7,260 bases of DNA, from contig JAHZGA010000035.1 of NCBI GenBank assembly GCA_019421005.1, positions 1 through 7,260 on the forward strand. Reading direction: 5' to 3'. The notes beneath the pieces are model-generated. The model saw only the letters and a list, made by a program, of their open reading frames with translations. It did no database searches and was not told the DNA's origin. This stretch comes from a bacterium. GTDB lineage: Bacteria; Bacillota_I; Bacilli_A; RF39; UBA660. Shown piece after piece: positions 1 to 6,608 of the stretch; position 1 is the first letter of the stretch, and each line of letters opens with the position of its first letter. Both the position numbers and the translations under genes were made by a program.

Positions 1-1
1 T

Positions 2-91
2 CTAGAAAATGAACTTGGTGAAAGTGTAGTTACTAGTAATAATGTATTAAACTACCAATATGTTGATGAAAAGGAAATTGAAATGAAGTAG
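2..91 (+). CDS. 3' end of an upstream gene, product unknown (partial)
   Basis: An open frame enters from the left edge and ends at TAG 89-91, giving a 29-residue C-terminal tail that begins LENELGESVV and ends EKEIEMK. The tail is acidic and polar, with no motif I can recognise. The next gene starts 12 bases later and its ribosome binding site touches this stop codon, which is the spacing expected of two genes in one operon, so the tail is more likely a real gene end than chance. The family cannot be told from 29 residues. Confidence 0.5.
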   Translation, partial: LENELGESVVTSNNVLNYQYVDEKEIEMK

Positions 92-103
92 AGGTGATTA
101 ATT

Positions 104-427
104 ATGAAACTAGAAAAAGATATATTAGAACTAATAAAGGATATACAAGATATTGACAAACAATTAAATTCATCATACCCAAATCGTGAAAAGTTAAAAG
201 AAATAACATTAAAGGCAAAATTGAAATTTCAAAAAGAGTCTATCATTTATGAATCTATTGAAGAATTAAAACCAAATACTCAATATATTTCAATAGATCA
301 AATGTCAATTGCTGATTTTATTCAAAGATTGTCTTTTTATAAATCTTTATATATGAATGAACTAAAAAGCAAATGTGATTTAGAAACTTTTAATAAATTA
401 TCATTAGAATATGATATAAAAGAATAA
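104..427 (+). CDS. Small helical protein of unknown function (107 aa)
   Basis: The gene encodes 107 residues and starts at ATG 104 behind AGAGGTGA (90-97), a fair ribosome binding site. I do not recognise the family. The protein is rich in Lys, Glu, Ile and Leu, with predicted helices over residues 1-22 and 26-55 and a second helical half (about 68-107). It has no signal peptide, membrane segment, cysteine pair or obvious helix-turn-helix. It sits 12 bases behind the partial upstream gene and 29 bases before the 283-residue gene, so all three probably share a transcript. Codon use is strongly AT-biased like its neighbours. The reading frame is credible from spacing and start signals; the function is open. 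Confidence 0.7.
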   Translation: MKLEKDILELIKDIQDIDKQLNSSYPNREKLKEITLKAKLKFQKESIIYESIEELKPNTQYISIDQMSIADFIQRLSFYKSLYMNELKSKCDLETFNKLSLEYDIKE

Positions 428-456
428 AGAATATAAAATTTATATTTGGTGGCAAA

Positions 457-1308
457 ATGGAAGAAAAAAATTTAATATTTATTGAACAATTAGTAAAGAA
501 TAATTTTATAAAACCAATAAGAAGATATATAAAGAGATATCTAAAGAATATATCAGTAACTACTGATATTAGTATTGAAACAATTAATTTATTGTATCAA
601 GCAAATAATACTATTAATAATGTATATAAAACTTTAAGAAGAAATAATATAGTAGATTCTGCGACATTAATGCGTTCGTGCATGGAGAAAGTAATGATGT
701 CAATGATGATATATTTTGATCCTATAGATACTTATGAAGAGTTTAAGAGTTTAGAAAAATGTGGTAGAAGCAAAAATACTCGTCCTACAGCAATATTGAA
801 CAATTTTAAATTTAAATTAAAGGAAATTAGTCCAATTTTATTTGAAGAATTTAATGAAGAAGAACTACAATTATTACTAGAAGACACATATGAAAAATTA
901 TGTTTATATACTCATAGTTCCATTGTAGTTAGTATGATGATAGAAGTGAATAGGAACAAAGATGAAGATTTATTTATACTATATTTTTATCAAACTGCTT
1001 ATTTTTTAGAAATATTAATATATTGTTCTTTAAAATATTTAGTTAATGATAAGGAAAATCATATAGATGTTTTTTGTGTATTCATGGGGTTTGTGTTATT
1101 ATGTTCAAAAGTTGACAAAAGTAAATTAACTAAAGATTATACTAATAAATATAAAGAGTATCTTCATTGGAAGATTAATGAACATTTTACAGACAAATAT
1201 AAAGATATAGTAAAAAAACCAAAAACTGATTTATCAAATTTACAACAAGAGATGACTGAAAATAAAGAAATAATTGAAAATTATATAATTAATTTAATAA
1301 AAAAATAA
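457..1308 (+). CDS. Hypothetical protein, possibly HEPN/DUF5677-like (283 aa)
   Basis: The gene encodes 283 residues from ATG 457, with GGTGG (448-452) four bases upstream as a short-spaced ribosome binding site. The protein looks all-helical. Two features recall DUF5677/HEPN-like proteins: a helix with LMRSCMEKVM (residues 71-80; Arg73, Glu77) and a later LYTHSS segment (150-155; Tyr151, His153), followed by two hydrophobic helices (about 172-196 and 203-217). In HEPN proteins an Arg and a His form the RNase centre, but here they are far apart rather than in one Rx4-6H motif, so this is resemblance and not proof. The hydrophobic stretches could be buried helices or membrane segments. The C-terminus is basic and charged. 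The gene ends 13-25 bases before the amidase remnant begins, with no terminator between them. Its very low GC contrasts with that remnant and suggests recent acquisition. Confidence 0.75.
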   Translation: MEEKNLIFIEQLVKNNFIKPIRRYIKRYLKNISVTTDISIETINLLYQANNTINNVYKTLRRNNIVDSATLMRSCMEKVMMSMMIYFDPIDTYEEFKSLEKCGRSKNTRPTAILNNFKFKLKEISPILFEEFNEEELQLLLEDTYEKLCLYTHSSIVVSMMIEVNRNKDEDLFILYFYQTAYFLEILIYCSLKYLVNDKENHIDVFCVFMGFVLLCSKVDKSKLTKDYTNKYKEYLHWKINEHFTDKYKDIVKKPKTDLSNLQQEMTENKEIIENYIINLIKK

Positions 1309-1323
1309 AAAGTTACATTTTGA

Positions 1324-2541
1324 CTATCACCAGGTGGTACAGGCGCTGAAGTAGTATATGCGCTTAGAAATAATGATACATTGTCAAAACTAATATTGGA
1401 AGAAATTGCCAAAACAGGGCAAACAATAAGAAAATGGTATCAAAGAAGATTACCATCTAATCCATCAAAAGATTATTACTTTATTCACAGGCAGACTGGG
1501 AATACTGAACCGGTTTTAATTGAATATGGTTTTGTGGATAATGTCAAAGATGCAAATTTTATTAAAAATAATTGGCAAAATTTGGCAGAAGCTACGGTAA
1601 GAGCAATTGCTACTTATGTTGGTGCACCTTATGATCAAGTTTCGGAAGGAAGTATATATCAGGTACAAAGAGGCGATAGCCTATATAGTATTGCTAAAAA
1701 ATTTGGTGTAAGTGTAAGTAGTCTTAAAAGTGCAAACAATTTACAAAATAACTTAATTAATGTTGGTCAAAAACTTGTAATACCTGGTTTTGTTGAACCT
1801 ACATATTCAACTATTACATATGTAGTGCAAAAAGGTGATAGTCTTTATTCAATCGCATCAAAATATAATACGACGATAAATGAAATAAAAAAATTAAATG
1901 GCCTTACCAATAATACTCTAAGTATTGGAGATACTTTAAAGATACCTTCTAAGGGTAAAACTGATATTGATGTAGATACAACTGCACCTTCTAATACTTA
2001 CGTTGTACAATATGGTGATACTATTCAAAGTATTGCAAGGGATAATAATTTAGATGTAGATGATTTAATTAATTTAAATAATCTTACAGATTACGAATTA
2101 TATGTTGGTCAAATACTAAAATTACCTACATATGCTGGCGAGGATGTAGTAAAAGAAGGGGAATACGTAGTTAAAAAAGGTGATAGTTTATATCAAATTG
2201 CAATTAAAAATAACACTACAATAGAAGAATTAAAAAAACTTAATAATCTAAAGACAGATGAACTTGATGTTGGACAAATATTAAAACTACCAACCAAAAA
2301 AACAAATGAAAAGGTGGAAATTATTCCTGAATCAAATACATATGTTGTTAAAAGAGGAGATAGTTTGTACAGTATTGCACTATCTAATAATACAACAGTA
2401 GATGAGTTAAAAAGATTAAACAATTTGACAAGCAATTTACTAAGTGTTGGGATGGTATTAAAACTGCCTAAAACGGAAACAGAAGAAATTGTATACACTG
2501 TAAAAAGAGGGGATACACTTTTTATTGGGAATAATGAGTAG
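1324..2541 (+). pseudogene. Remnant of N-acetylmuramoyl-L-alanine amidase with LysM repeats, truncated at both ends
   Basis: The intact parent would be a secreted Zn-dependent amidase cutting the stem peptide from N-acetylmuramic acid, held on the cell wall by LysM repeats. The frame opens after an in-frame TGA (1321-1323) and reads GGTGAEVVYALRNNDT into the C-terminal part of Amidase_3, which contains RRLPS, YFIHRQTGNTEPV and IEYGFVDN, the last holding the conserved Glu. Signal peptide, the HxG and SxHxNA zinc-binding segments and the start are missing. The first possible start is TTG 1381, without a ribosome binding site. Counting from there, complete LysM repeats lie near residues 92-135, 146-189, 206-249, 261-304 and 320-363. 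A sixth begins at 371 with YTVKRGDTL and breaks into FIGNNE and a stop. GC content is clearly higher than on either side. I infer a non-functional remnant; a short untethered LysM protein from TTG 1381 is possible but unlikely. Confidence 0.85.
1654..2520 (+). repeat. Five and a fraction LysM-coding repeats
   Basis: Repeated units of 132 coding bases separated by variable linkers lie at about 1654-1785, 1816-1947, 1996-2127, 2161-2292 and 2338-2469, with a partial sixth at 2491-2520. Each encodes YxVxxGDSLYSIA, then a helix ending in LNNL, then VGQxLKLP. Units 2, 4 and 5 are the most alike. Unit 3 is divergent, with YGDTIQSIA and an acidic second half. LysM domains bind N-acetylglucosamine in peptidoglycan. 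Such arrays offer homology for unequal recombination, which may explain the ragged end of unit 6. Confidence 0.85.
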
Positions 2542-2566
2542 TAATTTAAAATTATTGTTGAAATTT

Positions 2567-2595
2567 AAGGCATTTTGAAGAAAAATGCCTTTTTT
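2567..2595 (+). terminator. Rho-independent terminator behind the amidase remnant
   Basis: AAGGCATTTT (2567-2576) pairs perfectly with AAAATGCCTT (2582-2591) around a five-base loop, and a T-run (2590-2595) follows. It lies 25 bases past the stop of the amidase remnant and directly before the promoter of the next operon. It would isolate the restriction-modification operon from read-through. Confidence 0.8.
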
Positions 2596-2597
2596 CA

Positions 2598-2606
2598 TGG
2601 TATAAT
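2598..2606 (+). promoter_or_regulatory. Extended -10 promoter of the DpnII operon
   Basis: The sequence TGGTATAAT is a consensus TATAAT (2601-2606) preceded by the TGn extension. No good -35 box stands 16-18 bases upstream; the closest match, TTGAAG at 2575-2580, is 20 bases away and lies partly inside the terminator hairpin. Extended -10 promoters often work without a -35. Transcription would start near 2613, giving a leader of about 30 bases before ATG 2645. Confidence 0.65.
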
Positions 2607-2644
2607 ATTAAGTGTTATTAAAACTATGTCAGGGAGGTAGTAAT

Positions 2645-3736
2645 ATGTTGGCATTTAATTCTATAAAATATTATTCAATATTAAGCAATCAACTAGAAAG
2701 ACTTGAAGAATATATTACATTTATCAATGAAAATAATCCTATAAATGAAAAACAAACCATACTGAAAAAATTTTTAAAAAGTAATGTTGGAACAGGAAAT
2801 GCATCGACTTTTTCATATATTATAGACAGAAATTCAACTAATGCACCAGAATCTTTAATTAAATCTTATATGGAAAAATTTAAGAGTTTTAAAGTTGGTT
2901 TTGATTTTATGTCTTTTTACGGCTTGATAAGAGAAATAGAAGTTGTATATAAAGATACAAATATTGATTATTCATATAAAGATGAAAATTATGGAAATTT
3001 AATAATTCATTTAAATAATTTATCAAAATTATATCAAAATGTATTTCAAAGTGATGATAAAGATGATATTGTTTTATTTTTTGATGAAGCAGATAAGGTT
3101 TGCTTTGAATATTATTCTGTTAGAAATGGATTATTAAATTTTATTAAATCATTAGAAAATAGTATATATATAAAAATGGAGGAAAAAAATAAAGTATTAG
3201 AATTACAGCTTTTAGATATAAATATAGGACTGAATGAATTTGGAGAAACATTATTATTGTTGGAATCATCATATAATGCTATAAAAATGCTAACAAAAAG
3301 AAGTGATATAGATAATCTAAAAATTGTAAAAATAGAATCTGGTTCACTATTAGCAATGCTTCTTGGTGATGAAAATATTATTCAATTATTGACTCAAATT
3401 ATTAAAACAGTAGCAGTAGAAATGTATCAAAAATTTACTACTAATGGTAAATTACAAAAGGAAGCAAAAATTATGGAAATGATATCATCTTCTGCAGATG
3501 TTATACAAAAATTGGATGATATGGGAATAAATACTGGAAAATCCAAAAGTGATATAAAAGACTGCTTAAATACTACTACAAATAACATTTATAAAATAAT
3601 CTCAAAAAATGGAAAAATAAAACTAAATGATGAATTACTAAGTATAGGTAATAATGATAAATTAATTGAGTATAAAACTTTATACCTAGATAGTGATAAA
3701 AGTCATATAGATAATGAGGATGATAAAAATGATTAA
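2645..3736 (+). CDS. Unknown protein leading the DpnII operon (363 aa)
   Basis: ATG 2645 is chosen because AGGGAGGT (2631-2638) sits six bases upstream; an in-frame GTG at 2612 would lie on the likely transcription start and read through that site. The 363-residue product is largely helical, with no signal peptide. The most distinctive part is residues 225-265: a short strand reading LKIVKIESGSLLAMLLGD, then a hydrophobic amphipathic helix IIQLLTQIIKTVAVEMYQ. A helical stretch containing SSSADVIQKLDDMGINTG (281-298) follows, and the C-terminus is very acidic (349-363). I know similar IxSGSL-helix arrangements only from uncharacterised proteins and assign no function. Its last eight bases overlap the start of the dam gene and it is first behind the promoter, so it is very probably part of the restriction-modification unit. 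A role as sensor, regulator or extra effector is inference from position only. Confidence 0.85.
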   Translation: MLAFNSIKYYSILSNQLERLEEYITFINENNPINEKQTILKKFLKSNVGTGNASTFSYIIDRNSTNAPESLIKSYMEKFKSFKVGFDFMSFYGLIREIEVVYKDTNIDYSYKDENYGNLIIHLNNLSKLYQNVFQSDDKDDIVLFFDEADKVCFEYYSVRNGLLNFIKSLENSIYIKMEEKNKVLELQLLDINIGLNEFGETLLLLESSYNAIKMLTKRSDIDNLKIVKIESGSLLAMLLGDENIIQLLTQIIKTVAVEMYQKFTTNGKLQKEAKIMEMISSSADVIQKLDDMGINTGKSKSDIKDCLNTTTNNIYKIISKNGKIKLNDELLSIGNNDKLIEYKTLYLDSDKSHIDNEDDKND

Positions 3737-4583
3737 AGGAAAGCCATTTGTAAAATGGGCAGGTGGGAAAAGACAAATAATAGATAAATTAAAACAATAT
3801 GTACCAGATGATTTTGATACTTATTATGAACCATTTATAGGTGGGGGAGCACTATTATTTGAATTGTCACCTAAAAAAGCCGTTATTAATGATTCTAATA
3901 AAGAACTTATGAATGTATATGAATGTATTAAAGATGAGAAAAAGTTTGAAGCAATGTGTAGAGAATTAAATCATCACGAAACTGAGCATTCTGAAGAATA
4001 TTATTATGCGATTAGAAATATAGACAGAGATAAGAAGAAATTTAATAAGTTAGCGGATTATAAAAGAGCAGCAAGAACTATTTATTTAAATAAAGCCTGT
4101 TTTAATGGTTTATATAGAGTTAATAGTAAAAATGAGTTTAATGTACCATTTGGTAAAAAAACAAAAGTAAATACTTATGAAGGTCAAAATTTGGGTATTA
4201 TATGTGGTTATTTAAATTATAACGATATTAAATTGTTATCAGTTGATTTTGAAGAAGCAGTAAAAGATGCTAAAAAAGGTGATTTCATTTATTTTGATCC
4301 ACCATATGATTCTGATACATCAACATTTAACAGTTATACAGAAGATGGCTTTGGAAAAGAAGAACAAAAAAGACTTGCTAAAGTATTTAAAGAATTATCT
4401 GATAGAGGTTGTTATGTAATGTTATCTAATCACAATACAACTTTAGTAAATGAATTGTATAAAGATTATAATATTCATGTAATTGAAGCAAAAAGAAATA
4501 TTAATTCTAACGGAAAGAAAAGAGGCAAAGTAGAAGAAGTAATTATTACAAATTTTGAAAATAAAAAAGGATTTGAAAAGTAA
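3729..4583 (+). CDS. dpnM: Dam-type DNA adenine-N6 methyltransferase (DpnM-like, GATC)
   Basis: This enzyme transfers a methyl group from S-adenosylmethionine to the adenine N6 of GATC in double-stranded DNA, protecting the host from the co-encoded nuclease. It shows the alpha-class order of motifs: KWAGGKRQ (residues 9-16, motif X), EPFIGGGAL (34-42, cofactor loop), NDSN (54-57), the Dam-specific stretch NKACFNGLYR to FNVPFG (121-142) and the catalytic DPPY (190-193). A conserved tail YVMLSNH (229-235) follows. ATG 3729 is preferred over ATG 3714 and 3720 because GAGGA (3716-3720) gives an eight-base spacer, and the resulting 284 residues match what I recall of pneumococcal DpnM. The start overlaps the upstream gene by eight bases, so translation is probably coupled. 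GATC specificity follows from family and neighbours and is not shown by the sequence alone. Confidence 0.95.
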   Translation: MIKGKPFVKWAGGKRQIIDKLKQYVPDDFDTYYEPFIGGGALLFELSPKKAVINDSNKELMNVYECIKDEKKFEAMCRELNHHETEHSEEYYYAIRNIDRDKKKFNKLADYKRAARTIYLNKACFNGLYRVNSKNEFNVPFGKKTKVNTYEGQNLGIICGYLNYNDIKLLSVDFEEAVKDAKKGDFIYFDPPYDSDTSTFNSYTEDGFGKEEQKRLAKVFKELSDRGCYVMLSNHNTTLVNELYKDYNIHVIEAKRNINSNGKKRGKVEEVIITNFENKKGFEK

Positions 4584-4601
4584 ATATAGTATAATATATA
4601 T

Positions 4602-4609
4602 GAGGAGGT
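4602..4609 (+). promoter_or_regulatory. Strong ribosome binding site of the second methylase gene
   Basis: GAGGAGGT stands eight bases before ATG 4618 and is among the strongest such sites in the window. The methylase would be well translated independently of the dam gene, which ends 34 bases earlier. No other ATG competes nearby, so the site fixes the start. Confidence 0.75.
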
Positions 4610-4617
4610 AAGTTTGT

Positions 4618-5382
4618 ATGAGTAAGAAATATTATTATGAAGATAAAGATTTTAAACTTATACAAGGTGATTCATTGAAAATACTTAAAGGAATTGAGCC
4701 TAAAAGTATTGATATGATATTTGCAGACCCTCCTTATTTTTTATCTAGTGATGGAATATCTTGCAGCGGTGGTAAAATGGTATCAGTTAATAAAGGTGAT
4801 TGGGATAAATCAATTAGCATTGAAGAAAAACATAAATTTAATAGAAAATGGATTAAATTATGTTATCAAATTTTAAAAGATGATGGTACTATTTGGATTA
4901 GTGGAACTATGCATAATATTTATTCAATAGGTATAGCACTAGAACAAGAAGGATTCAAAATAATAAATAATATAATTTGGAAAAAGTTAAATCCTCCACC
5001 AAATATTAGTTGTAGATTTTTTGTTCATTCCACTGAAACAATACTTTGGGCAAAAAAAGATATTAAAAAAGCAAAACACAAATTTAATTATTCTCTTATG
5101 AGAGAATTAAATGGTGGTAAGCAAATGAAAGATGTTTGGGAATCATCTTTAACAAAACCAAGTGAGAAAAAATGTGGTAAACACCCAACACAAAAACCTA
5201 TGGAAATATTAGAAAAAATAATATTAGCATCTACTGATGAAGGTGACTTAATACTAGATCCATTTAATGGTAGTGGAACTACTGGAATAATAGCAAACAA
5301 ACTTAATAGAAAATATATAGGAATTGAAAAAGAAAAAGAGTATTTAGATTTAACAATTAGAAGAAAGGAGGCAGAAAAGTGA
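4618..5382 (+). CDS. dpnA: Second DNA adenine methyltransferase of the DpnII system (DpnA-like)
   Basis: This is a beta-class N6-adenine methyltransferase of 254 residues, with catalytic FADPPY (residues 35-40) before the target region and the cofactor motif DPFNGSGTTG (214-223) near the end. Between them lie GDWDKS (60-65), WISGTMHNIYS (93-103), HSTETILWAKK (137-147), GKQMKDVW (167-174) and HPTQKP (189-194). These match DpnA of Streptococcus pneumoniae closely from memory. DpnA also modifies GATC but can act on single-stranded DNA, which lets incoming transforming DNA survive the cell's own nuclease. Whether this host takes up DNA cannot be told here. I see no streptococcal competence box in front of the gene, where pneumococcus has a competence-induced promoter. 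Its stop overlaps the next gene's start. Confidence 0.95.
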   Translation: MSKKYYYEDKDFKLIQGDSLKILKGIEPKSIDMIFADPPYFLSSDGISCSGGKMVSVNKGDWDKSISIEEKHKFNRKWIKLCYQILKDDGTIWISGTMHNIYSIGIALEQEGFKIINNIIWKKLNPPPNISCRFFVHSTETILWAKKDIKKAKHKFNYSLMRELNGGKQMKDVWESSLTKPSEKKCGKHPTQKPMEILEKIILASTDEGDLILDPFNGSGTTGIIANKLNRKYIGIEKEKEYLDLTIRRKEAEK

Positions 5383-5741
5383 TGTTAGAAAATATTAAAA
5401 AACAACTTGAATCTGCTTATGAGATAAGAGATATTAATGACATAGAAAAAGATATAGATGAAGGTAAAAATCTACTTAAAAATTCTTCAATAGAAGAAAA
5501 GAAACAATACATAAATAAAATAGAAATAAAATATAATTTTTATTTAGAATTGATTAAAGTAGTTATGAATATGAGAGTTGAAAAGTATGGGAAATCATCA
5601 GTTAGAAAAATGGCTATTGAAGAAGAAATTAGTCAAGATATTGATATATTAATACTTATTAAAGACAAAAAATTGTATGAAGAATTGTTAAAAGTTATTA
5701 ATAACAATAACGAAAAATTTAATGGAGGTGTAAATTTTTGA
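5382..5741 (+). CDS. Small helical protein between DpnA and DpnB, unknown function (119-120 aa)
   Basis: A perfect AAAGGAGG (5364-5371) inside the end of the methylase gene serves either GTG 5379 (seven bases away, 120 residues) or ATG 5382 (ten bases, 119 residues, sharing one base with the methylase stop). I list ATG but cannot exclude GTG. The product is helical and highly charged: a Glu/Lys/Ile-rich first half with coiled-coil character, then MNMRVEKYGKSSVRKM in the middle (about residues 62-77 from ATG), then an acidic stretch and a terminal helix. There is no helix-turn-helix that would mark a classical controller (C) protein, and no membrane segment. Its stop overlaps the nuclease start by three bases, so it is coupled on both sides. 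The textbook DpnII operon has no gene here. A role in controlling or assisting the nuclease is inferred from position only. Confidence 0.85.
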   Translation: MLENIKKQLESAYEIRDINDIEKDIDEGKNLLKNSSIEEKKQYINKIEIKYNFYLELIKVVMNMRVEKYGKSSVRKMAIEEEISQDIDILILIKDKKLYEELLKVINNNNEKFNGGVNF

Positions 5742-6592
5742 GTAGAAATTTTAATGAATGGTTAAGCAAATTTAAAACAAGTATATCAGATTATACTTAT
5801 TATGTTGATTTTGAAAAGATATACAAAAATGTAGATAAAGTAAAGGTTGAACTTAATATTTTAAATTCATTGATTGGTAGTAAAAATATAGAAGAAGAAT
5901 TTCAAAATATATTAGTTAAATATCCTGAAACTTTAGAATGTATCCCATTATTACTTGCAGTTCGTTCACGAGAAATATTTGTAAAAGATGAGATAAACGA
6001 ATATTTATTTAAGTTTGATAAAATGGTTTATTCTATGAAGGATTATATTAAATTCATGAAAGAATCTGGTCTATTTGATTTATTACAAAATCATATTATA
6101 AATAACTTATATGATTACGTTTTAGGTATTGAAGTTGGTCTTGATTCAAATGGAAGAAAAAATCGTGGTGGACATTTAATGGAAAACTTAGTTGAATCAT
6201 ATATAATTAAGGCGGGTTATAAAAAAGATATTAATTACTTCAAAGAAATGTATTTAAAAGATATAGAAAAAAAATGGAATTTGGATTTAAGTGAAATGTC
6301 TGGGCACAATACATCAACAAAAAGATTTGATTTTGTTATTAAGACTGATAAACAAGTATATGTAATAGAAACTAATTTTTATTCTAGTGGTGGTTCAAAA
6401 TTAAATGAAACTGCTAGAAGTTATAAGATGTTAGCACAAGAGTCGAAAAAAGTTGAGAGTGTTACATTCATATGGTTTACTGATGGTACTGGATGGAATA
6501 GTGCTAGAAAAAATCTTGAAGAAACATTTAATGAGTTAGAAACAATGTATAATATAGATGATCTTGAAAATGGAATTTTAGAAAAGTTATAA
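5738..6592 (+). CDS. dpnB: DpnII/MboI-type restriction endonuclease (GATC)
   Basis: This type II nuclease cuts unmethylated GATC in double-stranded DNA. TTG 5738 is chosen because GGAGGTG (5724-5730) lies seven bases upstream and no ATG exists near; the 284 residues agree with the roughly 288 I recall for DpnB. Family landmarks lie in the second half: GLDSNGRKNRGGHLMENLVE (residues 134-153), KRFDFV (195-200), VIETNFY (209-215), GGSKLNETARSYK (218-230) and FIWFTDGTGW (244-253). Glu150, Asp198 and Glu211 are the likely metal-binding residues of a PD-(D/E)xK core in which Asn213 takes the usual Lys place; this reading is from pattern only. The N-terminal half is helical. The gene overlaps its predecessor by four bases (TTGA). 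The weak start codon and position after both methylases would hold nuclease synthesis below methylase synthesis. Confidence 0.95.
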   Translation: MSRNFNEWLSKFKTSISDYTYYVDFEKIYKNVDKVKVELNILNSLIGSKNIEEEFQNILVKYPETLECIPLLLAVRSREIFVKDEINEYLFKFDKMVYSMKDYIKFMKESGLFDLLQNHIINNLYDYVLGIEVGLDSNGRKNRGGHLMENLVESYIIKAGYKKDINYFKEMYLKDIEKKWNLDLSEMSGHNTSTKRFDFVIKTDKQVYVIETNFYSSGGSKLNETARSYKMLAQESKKVESVTFIWFTDGTGWNSARKNLEETFNELETMYNIDDLENGILEKL

Positions 6593-6608
6593 TTAAGATG
6601 GTGAATTA

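Noticed and set aside
1326..1335. Small palindrome CACC-A-GGTG near the amidase junction as an attachment site
   Set aside because: The arms are only four bases, GGTGG is part of the amidase coding sequence, and no matching copy is seen at 2520-2560 or at the window's right end.
2193..2498. Minus-strand open frames inside the LysM repeats, and similar ones at 3576-3776, 5088-5300 and 6421-6621
   Set aside because: All lie opposite well-supported plus-strand genes, lack ribosome binding sites and show low-complexity products that mirror the other strand.
1381..2541. A functional LysM protein starting at TTG 1381
   Set aside because: There is no ribosome binding site or signal peptide, and amidase homology continues upstream of the TTG in the same frame to an in-frame stop, which marks a truncated gene.
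2603..2620. Inverted repeat TAATA/TATTA overlapping the operon promoter as an operator
   Set aside because: The arms are five A/T-only bases with an eight-base spacer, which is expected by chance at this composition, and no regulator gene is evident.
2612..2644. GTG start at 2612 giving a 374-residue version of the operon's first protein
   Set aside because: It coincides with the predicted transcription start, has no ribosome binding site, and its first codons read through the strong site AGGGAGGT that serves ATG 2645.
4590..4595. TATAAT in front of the second methylase gene as an internal promoter
   Set aside because: There is no -35 at a workable distance (TTTGAA at 4573-4578 leaves only 11 bases) and no TGn extension, and transcription would begin within the ribosome binding site. 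In such AT-rich DNA a chance match is likely.
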